Below, piece by piece: positions 28,252 through 36,937 of a stretch of 64,000 bases of DNA (positions within the stretch are counted from its first letter, which is position 1; every line of letters begins with the position of its first letter). The stretch is from Pseudooceanicola endophyticus (lineage in GTDB: Bacteria > Pseudomonadota > Alphaproteobacteria > Rhodobacterales > Rhodobacteraceae), in the NCBI RefSeq assembly GCF_018760365.1, contig NZ_JAHIAB010000011.1, positions 124,001 through 188,000 on the forward strand, given 5' to 3'. The notes beneath the pieces are model-generated. The model ran no database searches. It saw only the letters and a program-made list of their open reading frames with translations, and was not told the origin of the DNA. Both the position numbers and the translations under genes were made by a program.

Positions 28252-29052
28252 TCAGGTGGGCATGATCCGCAGCATGGCGTCCATGTAGGTGATTGCCTGG
28301 CCCTCCAGGTAGACGCGGTCTCCCTCCAGCCGGCAGGCGATCTGGCCGCCGCGCCGCGACAGCTGCGCCGCGCTCAGCCGGGTGCGGCCCAGGCGCTCGG
28401 CCCAGAGCGGCACCAGCGTCGCATGGGTGGAGCCGGTCACCGGATCCTCGTCGATGCCCGAACCGGGGACGAAGTAGCGCGACACGAAGTCGATCGAGGC
28501 ACCGGGCGCGGTGATCACCAGCCCCATCGGCGCCAGAAGCCTGAGCTTGGGCAGGTTCGGGCGGAAGGCCAGGATCGCGGCGGCATCGGGCAGCTCGGCA
28601 AAGAGGTTGCCGGGGCTTTGCCACAGCGGCGTCCCCTCGGGCAGATCCGAAAGCGCCTCGGCCCAGTGGGCGGGCAGGGGATCGGGCATCGGCTGGGGCG
28701 GGCGCACTGGCAGGTCCAGTTCGTAGCCCGCATCGGTGGCGGTGACGCGCAGGGTGCCGGCCAGGGTCTGGAAGGCCAGGGTGCCGCTGGCGCCGTATTC
28801 GGTGGTCAGCACATGGGCGGTGGCCAGGGTGGCATGGCCGCAGAAATCGACCTCGGTCTGGGGTGTGAACCAGCGCAGATCCCAGCCGGAGCCCTCTGCC
28901 GCGGGCCGCGCGAAGGCGGTTTCGGCCAGGTTGTTCTCCATGGCGATGGATTGCATCACCTTTTCGTCCAGCCAGTCATCGAGGATCAGGACCCCCGCCG
29001 GGTTGCCCGAGAACAGCTCGGCCGAGAAGGCATCGACCTGGAACATGCGCAT
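28252..29052 (-). CDS. PhzF-family isomerase/epimerase-like protein
   Basis: The 266-residue protein belongs to the PhzF/diaminopimelate epimerase-like fold. It has the N-terminal QVDAFSAELFSGNPAGV, the likely catalytic Glu in NNLAETAF and the phosphate-loop-like EDPVTGSTHATL. Most family members have unknown substrates, and there are no phenazine genes nearby, so no pathway is assigned. It separates dnaA from dnaN, which are normally adjacent. The start ATG at 29052 gives the family N-terminus. Confidence 0.9.
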   Translation of the reverse strand: MRMFQVDAFSAELFSGNPAGVLILDDWLDEKVMQSIAMENNLAETAFARPAAEGSGWDLRWFTPQTEVDFCGHATLATAHVLTTEYGASGTLAFQTLAGTLRVTATDAGYELDLPVRPPQPMPDPLPAHWAEALSDLPEGTPLWQSPGNLFAELPDAAAILAFRPNLPKLRLLAPMGLVITAPGASIDFVSRYFVPGSGIDEDPVTGSTHATLVPLWAERLGRTRLSAAQLSRRGGQIACRLEGDRVYLEGQAITYMDAMLRIMPT

Positions 29053-29133
29053 GCGTCTTCTTCCTTTCCGCGAGGGCTGAACCGGGGGTAGCGACCCTTG
29101 CCGCAGCCCGCAAGGCATAGCCCTTCAAATGAC

Positions 29134-29167
29134 GAAGACCCGGCACGCGGATCCGGGCCGGGTCTTC
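29134..29167 (-). terminator. Strong hairpin after dnaA
   Basis: An 11-base-pair perfect stem (GAAGACCCGGC at 29134-29144, GCCGGGTCTTC at 29157-29167) with a 12-base loop lies 40 bases after the dnaA stop. The T run after it is weak (CATTTG), so termination may be partial. It separates the dnaA and phzF transcripts. Confidence 0.7.
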
Positions 29168-29206
29168 GGAATTAAGCTTGCTAGGGGGAAAGTTAGCCCG
29201 AAAGGC

Positions 29207-30628
29207 TTATTCTTCCAGCGCGCGGCGCAGCATTTCCAGATCGTCCGCGATCTGGGCATCCTGCTGGCGCAGCTCCTCTATTTTCTTGACCCCGTGCATT
29301 ACCGTGGTGTGATCGCGCCCGCCGAAACGGCGCCCGATTTCGGGCAGCGAGCGGCGGGTCAGCTTCTTGCACAGGTACATTGCCACCTGGCGGGGGCGGG
29401 CAAAGCTGCGCAGCCGCTTCGGACCGATCATGTCGCTGAGGCGGATGTTGTAATGCTCGGCCACCTGTCGCTGGATTTCCTCGATCGTCAGCTTGCGCTC
29501 GGAGGAGCGCAGCACATCCGACAGGCAGTCCTGGGTCAGTTCCAGCGTGATCTCGCGGCCCACCAGAGAGGCGAAGGCGAAGAGGCGCGTCAGCGCACCT
29601 TCCAGCACCCGCACGTTGGTCGAGATGCGATGCGCCAGGAATTCCATCACGCCATCGGCGACGACGATTTCCGGGTGCTTCAGCTGGAAGGCATCGACCT
29701 TGGACTGAAGGATGCCCAGCCGCAGTTCGTAATCGGTCGGATGCAGGTCGACCACCAGGCCCGAGGACAGCCGCGACGACAGACGGGCGGGCAGCTGCTT
29801 GATCTCGTTCGGGGCGCAGTCGCCCGACAGGATGATCTGCTTGTTGTGTTCGACCAGTGCGTTGAACGTGTGGAAGAATTCCTCCTGGGTGGAATCCTTG
29901 CCGGCGATGAACTGCACGTCGTCGACCATCAGCACATCGACGTTCCGGAACAGCGCCTTAAAGTCCATCATCTTCTTTTCGCGCAGCGCCTGCACGAAAC
30001 GGTACATGAACTGCTCTGCCGACAGGTAGACGACGTTCAGGTTCGGATCCTGCGCCTTCATCTCCCAGGCGATGGCATGCATCAGGTGCGTCTTACCAAG
30101 GCCGACGCCGCCGTAGAGGAACAGCGGGTTGAATTCCACTTCGCCGCCAGAGGCGACGCGGCGCGCGGCGGCATGGGCCAGCTCGTTCGGCTTGCCGACG
30201 ACGAAGCTGTCGAAGGTGTAGCTGGGATCGAGCGGCGCCGGACGCAGCATGCGCTCCTGCATGGAGAGGTTCTCGGCGGAGACGCCGGTGGATTCGGCGG
30301 CAACGGGGGCGGCGGGTTCGTATTCCGTCGGGGCGGCGGCGGGCATGGCCTGGTTCGTGTTCACGGCCGGGGCGGGGCGAAGGCCCGGACGGATCACGTT
30401 GAACTCGATTCGACGCACGTTGTCCTCGACCTGGGAGAGCTCTCCCAGGATCAGATCGCCGAAGTTCCGCTGCACATAGGTGCCCATGTAGGCGGAGGGC
30501 GCCGCCAGGGTCGCCACGCCGTTCTGGACCGAGGCCAGCTCAAGCGGCGCGATCCAATGGGTGTAGTTGTGCTCGCCGACGGATTTCCGGAGATTCTTTT
30601 TAAGTTCGCCCCACATTTCGTTGGTCAT
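29207..30628 (-). CDS. dnaA: Chromosomal replication initiator DnaA
   Basis: DnaA is the AAA+ initiator that binds DnaA boxes and opens the origin. The 473-residue protein has a domain I start (MWGELKKNLRKSVGEHNYTHWI) and an Ala/Pro-rich domain II. The AAA+ domain III has YTFDSFVVGKPNELAHAAA, Walker A GGVGLGKTHL and Walker B VLMVDDVQFIAGK. The domain IV signature is GGRDHTTVMHGVKKI. AAAGAG precedes the ATG as a ribosome-binding site. A TTATCCCCA box 13 bases upstream of the start could serve autoregulation. Confidence 0.98.
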   Translation of the reverse strand: MTNEMWGELKKNLRKSVGEHNYTHWIAPLELASVQNGVATLAAPSAYMGTYVQRNFGDLILGELSQVEDNVRRIEFNVIRPGLRPAPAVNTNQAMPAAAPTEYEPAAPVAAESTGVSAENLSMQERMLRPAPLDPSYTFDSFVVGKPNELAHAAARRVASGGEVEFNPLFLYGGVGLGKTHLMHAIAWEMKAQDPNLNVVYLSAEQFMYRFVQALREKKMMDFKALFRNVDVLMVDDVQFIAGKDSTQEEFFHTFNALVEHNKQIILSGDCAPNEIKQLPARLSSRLSSGLVVDLHPTDYELRLGILQSKVDAFQLKHPEIVVADGVMEFLAHRISTNVRVLEGALTRLFAFASLVGREITLELTQDCLSDVLRSSERKLTIEEIQRQVAEHYNIRLSDMIGPKRLRSFARPRQVAMYLCKKLTRRSLPEIGRRFGGRDHTTVMHGVKKIEELRQQDAQIADDLEMLRRALEE

Positions 30629-31085
30629 CTCTTTAACTCTTTATCCCCAGTTCCGTTCGTCTTACCCCCGGCCCGCGCCTAAACGGACCCGCGCGTCACA
30701 TCCCCTTTCATCGGGAAACACTGATTCCCCCCGTGCCGCCCAGATGGACGAAACAGGGTTACCCCCGTCTCACGGACGGGTGGTCTTCAGGGGTCACGTA
30801 TCCCGTGGCGGTGCGCGGTTGCGCACAACCCCAGGATGCATGACCTTGCGTCAGTGCTTGGACATCGTGACCGTTAAGCATCCTGGAAATCCGAATGGTT
30901 TCCGGGCTTTGGCTGGTCGGCGGTACTGGATGTACCGCGATGTCCCCCCCAAGGCGAAGTGACTCGCAAGGCTGAAGTTATCAACTCCAGAGAGGCCCTT
31001 ACAACAGCACAACGCGCTTGACTCGGACTCTGTCGGAGGGAATCGGAGGGCTGTTGCCGATGGGTGGCAGGCGGCCACCGGGCAC
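30629..31085. other. Dyad-rich non-coding region between dnaA and rpsT
   Basis: No gene supported. TTATCCCCA at 30641-30649 differs by one base from the DnaA box TTATCCACA. Hairpins: CCCGTC/GACGGG (30764-30780), GTGCGC/GCGCAC (30811-30826), a 9-base inverted repeat CCAGGATGC/GCATCCTGG (30831-30839, 30878-30886) and GCGGTAC/GTACCGC (30920-30938). TCGGAGGG is repeated at 31033 and 31043. The region could hold the dnaA and rpsT promoters, a small RNA, or part of an origin. A cluster of good DnaA boxes is not seen, so it is not called oriC. Confidence 0.5.
30641..30649 (+). promoter_or_regulatory. Possible DnaA box upstream of dnaA
   Basis: TTATCCCCA matches the DnaA box consensus TTATCCACA at 8 of 9 positions, 13 bases upstream of the dnaA start codon. 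A single near-match of this length can occur by chance. Confidence 0.35.
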
Positions 31086-31115
31086 GAAAAAAGGCGCCGC
31101 CTCAGCAGCGCCTTT
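31086..31115 (-). terminator. Intrinsic terminator of rpsT
   Basis: On the minus strand AAAGGCGCTGC pairs with GCGGCGCCTTT around the loop TGAG, followed by further T residues. It starts about 25 bases after the rpsT stop. Confidence 0.9.
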
Positions 31116-31139
31116 GATCTCAATCGCTTGCCAGCGTGA

Positions 31140-31403
31140 TTAGGCGATAGCCTTCACACGCGAGGACAGACGCGACATTTTCCGCGAAGCGGTGTTCTTG
31201 TGCACGACGCCTTTGGTCACGCCGCGCATCAGCTCGGGTTGAGCGGAGCGCAGTGCAGTTTCGGCGGCGTTCTTGTCGCCCGATGCGATCGCCTCTTCCA
31301 CCTTGCGAAGGAAGGTGCGGATACGCGAGCGACGTGCCTTGTTGACGTCCGTGCGACGTTCAATCTGACGGGCACGTTTCTTCGACTGAGGCGAGTTGGC
31401 CAT
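31140..31403 (-). CDS. rpsT: 30S ribosomal protein S20
   Basis: S20 binds 16S rRNA in the small subunit. The 87-residue basic protein begins [17 protein letters not shown] and contains [15 protein letters not shown] and [16 protein letters not shown], the S20 signature. The length is standard. It lies upstream of dnaA in the same direction, as in many alphaproteobacteria, but has its own terminator. Confidence 0.98.
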   Translation of the reverse strand: MANSPQSKKRARQIERRTDVNKARRSRIRTFLRKVEEAIASGDKNAAETALRSAQPELMRGVTKGVVHKNTASRKMSRLSSRVKAIA

Positions 31404-31663
31404 ATTCGTATCGTCCCATGGTTTCGGGGTTGAGCAATCTGAAGCCGGGTCCTTAAGGCCGACTCGCCCCCAAGTCAACAGCGCAAAGCCATCGAAAGCG
31501 CGGATCGGTGGAAAACTCCGCCCTCGGGGGTGCGGAATCTCTTGCATGGGGGGCGGACGCACGCAAGATGATCCTGCAACGGGGTGTTTCCAGCGGTCGT
31601 TCGGGCGGCCGAAAGGGGGCGATTCCCGTTCTGGCACGAGGAGGTGCCGCAGGAGGCGCGTCG

Positions 31664-32770
31664 GTGAACAGTTTCGATGTGATCGTGATCGGAGGGGGAA
31701 TCGCCGCTCTGACGCTGGCCAGCCGCCTGGCGGGATGCGCCCGGGTGGCCGTTCTGGAACGTGGCGGCCAGCCGGTTGGCCAGGACGGCGAACCGACCAG
31801 CCCGGCGCTGACGCTCAGTTTCGGGCGCCCCGAGATACAGGCGCTGAGCCTGGCCTCCGAACCCTTCTTCACCGATCCGCGCCGACCGCTCAGCGTCAGC
31901 CGGGGGCTGATCTTCCTGGCCCGGGACGATCAGCGCGCCCAGCTGTGCGCCCGGGCGGACCGGCTGGCCCCGCTGGGGCGGCACCGCTGGCTTGATCCCG
32001 AGGAGCTGGGGCTGCGCCTGCCGCTGTTGCGGCCCGGCTACGCGGTCTCGGCCCTGATGGAGGACCGGGCCCGCGACATCGACCTGGCCGCGCTGCAGGC
32101 CGCCCTGCTGGAGCGGCTGCGCCGCCGCGGCGCCCGGCTGCTGAGCGGCAACGAGGTTGCCGCGCTCAGCTACGCCCACGGCTCCTGGACGCTCTCGGCC
32201 CAGGGCGGCAGCTACCGGGCGCCGGTGGTGGTCAATGCGGCGGGGGCCTGGGCCGGGCAGGTGGCGGCGCTGGCGGGCGCCCTGCCGCTGCGCCTGGCGG
32301 CGCTGCGGCGCACGGCGCTGCGGCTCGATCCGCCGCAGGATCTGGCGGCGGCCCAGCTGCCGATGGTGGTGGATGCGGAAGAGCGTTTCTACATGAAGCC
32401 CGACGCAGGCCACCTTCTGGCCTCGCCCGGAGAAGAGCACCCGGGGAGGCCCGATGTCCCGGTCGGGGCCGAAACGCTGGAGGTCAGCCTCTGCGCCGAT
32501 CGCCTGCGGGCGCTGTCCGCGATGCGGCTGGGCCCGGTGACGGCGGCCTGGACGGGGCTGCGGACCTATGCGCCCGACCGGCTTCCGGTCTGCGGCTTCG
32601 ATCCCGGGCGCAAGGGGTTCTTCTGGCTGGCCGGCCAGGGGGCGTCGGGGATCCAGACCGCGCCGGCGCTGGCGGGCCTGGCCACCGACCAGATCACCGG
32701 TGAACCGGGCGCCGATGCCCGGCGATGGGGCGCCGATCCGACCCGGCTCTCGCCGGCGCGTTTCGCGTGA
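31664..32770 (+). CDS. FAD-dependent amino acid oxidase/dehydrogenase-like protein (DAO family)
   Basis: The 368-residue protein has an N-terminal dinucleotide-binding motif [19 protein letters not shown] and a DAO-type C-terminal FAD contact ([25 protein letters not shown]). This is the pattern of D-amino acid or glycine oxidases and related amine dehydrogenases. The start is GTG at 31664, supported by AGGAGG at 31651-31656. It is convergent with, and 1 base from, the enoyl-CoA hydratase gene. Substrate unknown. Confidence 0.88.
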   Translation: MNSFDVIVIGGGIAALTLASRLAGCARVAVLERGGQPVGQDGEPTSPALTLSFGRPEIQALSLASEPFFTDPRRPLSVSRGLIFLARDDQRAQLCARADRLAPLGRHRWLDPEELGLRLPLLRPGYAVSALMEDRARDIDLAALQAALLERLRRRGARLLSGNEVAALSYAHGSWTLSAQGGSYRAPVVVNAAGAWAGQVAALAGALPLRLAALRRTALRLDPPQDLAAAQLPMVVDAEERFYMKPDAGHLLASPGEEHPGRPDVPVGAETLEVSLCADRLRALSAMRLGPVTAAWTGLRTYAPDRLPVCGFDPGRKGFFWLAGQGASGIQTAPALAGLATDQITGEPGADARRWGADPTRLSPARFA

Positions 32771-32771
32771 C

Positions 32772-33548
32772 TCAGCGGTCGCGGAACTGCGGTTCGCGTT
32801 TTTCCAGGAAGGCGGTCATGCCCTCCTTCTGGTCCTCGGTGGCGAACAGCGCGTAGAACATCCGCCGTTCGTAGAGGATGCCCTCGGACAGCGGCGTTTC
32901 GTAGGCGCGGTTCACCGCCTCCTTCGCCGCCATGACCGAGATGACGCTCTTTTCGGCGATCTTGCCGGCGGCGCCCATCGCCTCTTCCATCAGCTTCTTC
33001 ACCGGCACCACGCGGCTGACCAGCCCCGAGCGTTCGGCCTCGGCCGCATCCATGAAGCGCCCGGTCAGGTTCATGTCCATGGCCTTCGACTTGCCGACAA
33101 AGCGCGTCAGGCGCTGCGTGCCGCCCAGGCCCGCCATGACGCCCAGATTGATCTCCGGCTGGCCGAACTTGGCGGTCTCCGAGGCGATGATGAAGTCGCA
33201 CATCATCGCCAGCTCGCAGCCGCCCCCCAGGGCATAGCCCGACACGGCGGCGATGATCGGCTTGCGGATGCGCGCGATCGCCTCGGTTTCGGCGGTGAAC
33301 ATGTCGCCGGCGAAGGCATCGGTAAAGCTCTTCTCCGCCATCATCGCGATATCGGCCCCGGCGGCAAAGAACTTCTCCTGCCCGGTGATCACGATACAGC
33401 GTACCTTGTCGTTCTTCTGGGCCGCGGTCAGTGCCTCGGCCAGTTCGCCCAGCAGCACGTCGTTCAGCGCGTTCATCGCGTCCGGCCGGTTCAGCCGGAC
33501 CAGCGCGATATGGTCCTCGATGTCGACGATCAGCGTCTCATAGGCCAT
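32772..33548 (-). CDS. Enoyl-CoA hydratase
   Basis: The 258-residue crotonase-fold enzyme hydrates trans-2-enoyl-CoA, probably in fatty acid or branched-chain oxidation. Oxyanion-hole region KFFAAGADIAMM and AVSGYALGGGCELAMMCD are present. The two catalytic Glu residues expected in short-chain hydratases are in GGGCELAM and FGQPEINLG. Length is typical (PaaF/Ech-like). It appears to be monocistronic. Exact physiological substrate is not clear from context. Confidence 0.93.
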   Translation of the reverse strand: MAYETLIVDIEDHIALVRLNRPDAMNALNDVLLGELAEALTAAQKNDKVRCIVITGQEKFFAAGADIAMMAEKSFTDAFAGDMFTAETEAIARIRKPIIAAVSGYALGGGCELAMMCDFIIASETAKFGQPEINLGVMAGLGGTQRLTRFVGKSKAMDMNLTGRFMDAAEAERSGLVSRVVPVKKLMEEAMGAAGKIAEKSVISVMAAKEAVNRAYETPLSEGILYERRMFYALFATEDQKEGMTAFLEKREPQFRDR

Positions 33549-33614
33549 GGGTAAGGTGTCCCTTCGCTCGAGATTTAGGGACGATTCCCTAGCAGGCTGG
33601 CCCGGGTGATCAAG

Positions 33615-34460
33615 TTATCTTTGGCATTGCGGGCAGTAGAAGCTCGACCGGCCGGACTGAACGAGGCGTCGAATCGTGGTCCCGCAGGTCCGGCAGGGTG
33701 CCCCCTCGCGACCGTAAACATCGAAATTGTGCTGGAAATAGCCCAGTTCCCCATCGGCCTGCCGGTAATCGCGCAGACTTGATCCCCCTGCCGCGATCGC
33801 CTCCTCCAGGACCTCCCGTATGACGGGCGCCAGGGCCTCCAGACGCGCTGTGGCAATCCGGTCACAGCGCCGGGCCGGGGAAATGCCCGCCCGGAACAGC
33901 GCCTCGCAGATATAGATGTTGCCCAGCCCCGCCACGACCGACTGATCCAGCAGCCCGGCCTTGATCGGGCTCTTGCGCCCCTTCAGCGCCGTCACCAGCG
34001 TCTCGCCGGAAAACCCGTTGCCCAGCGGCTCGGGTCCCAGCCCCGCCAGCAGCTTGTGCTCCTCGGCCCGCGCCGTCTCCACCAGGTCCATGGAGCCGAA
34101 GCGGCGCGCGTCGTTGAAGGTGATCCGCGCCCCGTTCGACATGTCCAGCACCACGTGGTCATGTTTCTGCACCGCCGGATGGTCATGCACGAAACGCCCC
34201 AGCGGATCGCCCGACACCGTCATCCGCCCCGACATGCCCAGATGGATCAGCAGGCTCTCCCCCGAGGCCAGATCGGCCAGGATGTATTTCGACCGCCGCC
34301 GCAGCTGCAGCACCTTCTGCCCCGCCAGCCGTTCGGCCATGCGTTCGGGGAAGGGCCAGCGCAGATCGGGCCGGTTCACCGCCGCCCGCGCGATCACAGC
34401 ACCTTCCATGGCCGGCGCCAGCCCCGCCTTCACCGTCTCGACCTCGGGCAATTCGGGCAT
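33615..34460 (-). CDS. mutM: Formamidopyrimidine-DNA glycosylase MutM
   Basis: MutM removes 8-oxoguanine and formamidopyrimidines from DNA. The 281-residue protein starts with the essential [10 protein letters not shown] (Pro1 nucleophile and Glu2 after Met removal). It contains [22 protein letters not shown] and ends in a zinc finger (CRTCGTTI...FYCPQCQR) with four Cys. The start is fixed by the invariant N-terminus. Copy C of the palindromic repeat lies just upstream. Confidence 0.97.
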   Translation of the reverse strand: MPELPEVETVKAGLAPAMEGAVIARAAVNRPDLRWPFPERMAERLAGQKVLQLRRRSKYILADLASGESLLIHLGMSGRMTVSGDPLGRFVHDHPAVQKHDHVVLDMSNGARITFNDARRFGSMDLVETARAEEHKLLAGLGPEPLGNGFSGETLVTALKGRKSPIKAGLLDQSVVAGLGNIYICEALFRAGISPARRCDRIATARLEALAPVIREVLEEAIAAGGSSLRDYRQADGELGYFQHNFDVYGREGAPCRTCGTTIRRLVQSGRSSFYCPQCQR

Positions 34461-34470
34461 CGGCCCCTCC

Positions 34471-34533
34471 CATTTTCTTGTTCCAAATACCTCGGGGGGA
34501 GGCTCCGGCAGGAGCCGGGGGGCAGCGCCCCCC
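34471..34533 (+). repeat. Palindromic intergenic repeat, copy C
   Basis: It begins CATTTTCTTGTTCCAAATAC, followed by CTCGGGGGGAGG, the hairpin GGCTCC/GGAGCC (34501-34516) and a second hairpin GGGGGGC/GCCCCCC (34517-34533). Same orientation as copy B, with a more diverged second half. It lies between the divergent genes mutM and ubiE. Confidence 0.8.
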
Positions 34534-34657
34534 TGCGGCGCTCCGCCACCCGGGGCCACGCCCCGCATTGCAGCCGCCGGTCCGAACCCTATAAGGAAGG
34601 GCACCGCAGCAGGCAATTGCGGCCCCCGCAAGGCTCCAGACGAAGGCCAGACGATCC

Positions 34658-35401
34658 ATGGACGAACAGACCACCCATTTCGGCTTCACCGACATCCCCG
34701 AGAGCGAGAAGGCCGGCCGCGTCCAGGGCGTGTTCAATTCCGTCGCCTCGAAATACGACGTGATGAACGACGCCATGTCCCTCGGCATCCACCGGATCTG
34801 GAAGGACGCGATGATGGACTGGCTGGCGCCGCGCCCGGGGCAGAAGCTGCTCGACGTGGCCGGCGGCACCGGCGACATCTCCTTCAAGTTCCTGGCCCGC
34901 GCCGGTCATGGCCATGCCACCGTCCTCGACCTGACCGAGCCGATGCTGGTCGAAGGCCGCAAGCGCGCCGAGGCCGCCTCCATGGCCGACAGCCTCGACT
35001 GGGTGACCGGCGATGCGATGAAGCTGCCGTTCCGCGACAACACCTTCGACACCTACACGATCTCCTTCGGGATCCGGAACGTCACCCGCCCCCAGGAGGC
35101 CCTGAACGAGGCCTATCGCGTCCTGAAACCCGGCGGTCGCCTGATGGTGCTGGAGTTCTCGCAGATCCCGACGCCGGCGCTGCAATGGGCCTATGACCGC
35201 TACAGCTTCAACTGCATCCCGGTGATGGGCCAGATGATCGCCGGCGACCGCGACAGCTACCAGTACCTCGTCGAATCCATCCGCAAGTTCCCCGACCAGG
35301 AGACCTTCCTGGCGATGGTCCGCGCCGCGGGCTTCGAGAATGCCAAGTACCGCAACCTGACCCTCGGGATCGCGGCGCTGCATTCCGGCTGGAAGATCTG
35401 A
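34658..35401 (+). CDS. ubiE: Ubiquinone/menaquinone C-methyltransferase UbiE
   Basis: UbiE is the SAM-dependent C-methyltransferase of ubiquinone biosynthesis. The 247-residue protein has [25 protein letters not shown], the SAM motif [15 protein letters not shown] and the motif [13 protein letters not shown]. Length matches the family. It is followed after 3 bases by ubiB, also a ubiquinone gene. Confidence 0.97.
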   Translation: MDEQTTHFGFTDIPESEKAGRVQGVFNSVASKYDVMNDAMSLGIHRIWKDAMMDWLAPRPGQKLLDVAGGTGDISFKFLARAGHGHATVLDLTEPMLVEGRKRAEAASMADSLDWVTGDAMKLPFRDNTFDTYTISFGIRNVTRPQEALNEAYRVLKPGGRLMVLEFSQIPTPALQWAYDRYSFNCIPVMGQMIAGDRDSYQYLVESIRKFPDQETFLAMVRAAGFENAKYRNLTLGIAALHSGWKI

Positions 35402-35404
35402 TCC

Positions 35405-36937
35405 ATGCGCGGACCGCACAATATCTGGCGTCTGGTCCGGACCGGCGCCACCTTCGAACGCACCGGCGCCATGGGGGCGATCCTCGACGCCTATGATGCG
35501 CCGCCGCTGCTGCGGCTCGCGGCCCGCGTGATCGGCTGGCCCTTCCAGTTCCTCGGCTTCGACGGCGATCCCGAGATGCCGCCAGTGCCGCGTGCGCTCT
35601 CCGCGCTCGGCCCCGCCTACATCAAGTTCGGCCAGATCCTCTCGACCCGCCCCGACGTGGTGGGCCCCGACCTGGCCCAGCAGCTGCGCATCCTCCAGGA
35701 CAAGCTGCCGCCCTTCGGCCCCGAAGCCGCCCGCGCGGTGATCGAGGCCGATCTGGGCGACAAGCTGGAGACCCTCTATTCCGAGTTCTCCGAGCCGGTG
35801 GCTGCCGCCTCGATCGCCCAGGTGCACCGTGCCCGTCTGCGCGACACCGGCGAAGACGTCGCGGTCAAGATCCTGCGCCCGAACATCGAACGCGCCTTCC
35901 GCAAGGATATCGACGCCTTCTATCTGGCCGCCTCGCTGATCGAGTCGCTGTCGCCCGCCTCGCGCCGGCTGCGCCCCTCAGAGGTGATCCGGCATTTCGA
36001 CGGCGTGGTGAAATCCGAGCTCGACCTGCGTCTCGAAGCGGCCTCCGCCTCGGAATATGCTGCCAACACCTCCGGCGACGGCGGCTTCCGCCTGCCCAAG
36101 GTGCACTGGGGCCTGTCCTCCAAGCGGGTGATGACGATGGGCTGGGCCGATGGCCTGCCGCTGGGCGACAATGCCGCGCTCGATGCCGCCGGGATCAACC
36201 GGGCCGAGCTGGGCGAACGGGTGCTGACGCTGTTCCTGAAACACGCCCTGCGCGATGGTTTCTTCCATGGCGACATGCACCAGGGCAACCTCAAGGTCTC
36301 CGCCGAGGGCGAGCTGCTGGCCTATGATTTCGGCATCATGGGGCATATCGACGAATACACCCGCCGGGTCTACGCCGAGATCCTCTACGGCTTCATCCGC
36401 CGTGATTACCAGCGCGTCGCCGAGGTCCATTTCGAGGCCGGATACGTGCCCGCCGACCAGGATGTCGATGAATTCGCCCGTGCCCTGCGCGCTGTCGGAG
36501 AGCCGATCTTCGGCATGGATGCGACGCGGATCTCCATGGGGCGTCTGCTTAGCTATCTCTTTGAAGTGACGGATCGTTTCGGGATGCAGACCCGGACCGA
36601 GCTGATCCTGCTGCAACGCACCATGGTGGTGGTCGAGGGCGTCTCGCGCTCGCTGCATCCGCAGATCAACATCTGGGAAGTCGCCAAGCCGGTGGTGCAG
36701 GAATACATCGCGCAAAGCATCGGCCCCCGGGCGCTGGCCCGCGATCTGGCGCTGACCGCCAAGGTGATGGCGCGCTTCGGCCCCCGCCTGCCGGGCATGG
36801 TCGAGAAGGCGCTGATCCAGCAGATCGCCGAGCCGAAGGCCGAAACCCTGAATCGCTGGCCGATCCGGCTGGTCTGGGGCGTGGGCGGCGTGGTGCTGGG
36901 CGTGATCGCGGCTGCCGCCATCGCGGGCGGTCTCTAA
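35405..36937 (+). CDS. ubiB: Ubiquinone biosynthesis accessory protein UbiB
   Basis: UbiB is an atypical ADCK/ABC1 kinase-like ATPase needed for ubiquinone synthesis. The 510-residue protein has the family KxGQ motif (YIKFGQILSTRPDVVG), the Ala-rich loop AAASIAQVH in place of a kinase P-loop, and a catalytic-loop region FHGDMHQGNLKV followed by YDFGIMG. The C-terminus is a hydrophobic anchor (VWGVGGVVLGVIAAAAIAG). It probably forms an operon with ubiE. Its stop overlaps the stop of the convergent phosphotransferase gene. Confidence 0.95.
   Translation: MRGPHNIWRLVRTGATFERTGAMGAILDAYDAPPLLRLAARVIGWPFQFLGFDGDPEMPPVPRALSALGPAYIKFGQILSTRPDVVGPDLAQQLRILQDKLPPFGPEAARAVIEADLGDKLETLYSEFSEPVAAASIAQVHRARLRDTGEDVAVKILRPNIERAFRKDIDAFYLAASLIESLSPASRRLRPSEVIRHFDGVVKSELDLRLEAASASEYAANTSGDGGFRLPKVHWGLSSKRVMTMGWADGLPLGDNAALDAAGINRAELGERVLTLFLKHALRDGFFHGDMHQGNLKVSAEGELLAYDFGIMGHIDEYTRRVYAEILYGFIRRDYQRVAEVHFEAGYVPADQDVDEFARALRAVGEPIFGMDATRISMGRLLSYLFEVTDRFGMQTRTELILLQRTMVVVEGVSRSLHPQINIWEVAKPVVQEYIAQSIGPRALARDLALTAKVMARFGPRLPGMVEKALIQQIAEPKAETLNRWPIRLVWGVGGVVLGVIAAAAIAGGL

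Noticed and set aside
30851-31123. Small genes in the dnaA-rpsT gap (frames of 90 and 131 codons)
   Set aside because: No ribosome-binding site at suitable spacing, no known motif, and one crosses the rpsT terminator.
30629-31139. Chromosomal replication origin next to dnaA
   Set aside because: Only one near-consensus DnaA box and no AT-rich unwinding stretch; in alphaproteobacteria the origin is often away from dnaA. Genome-wide GC skew would decide.
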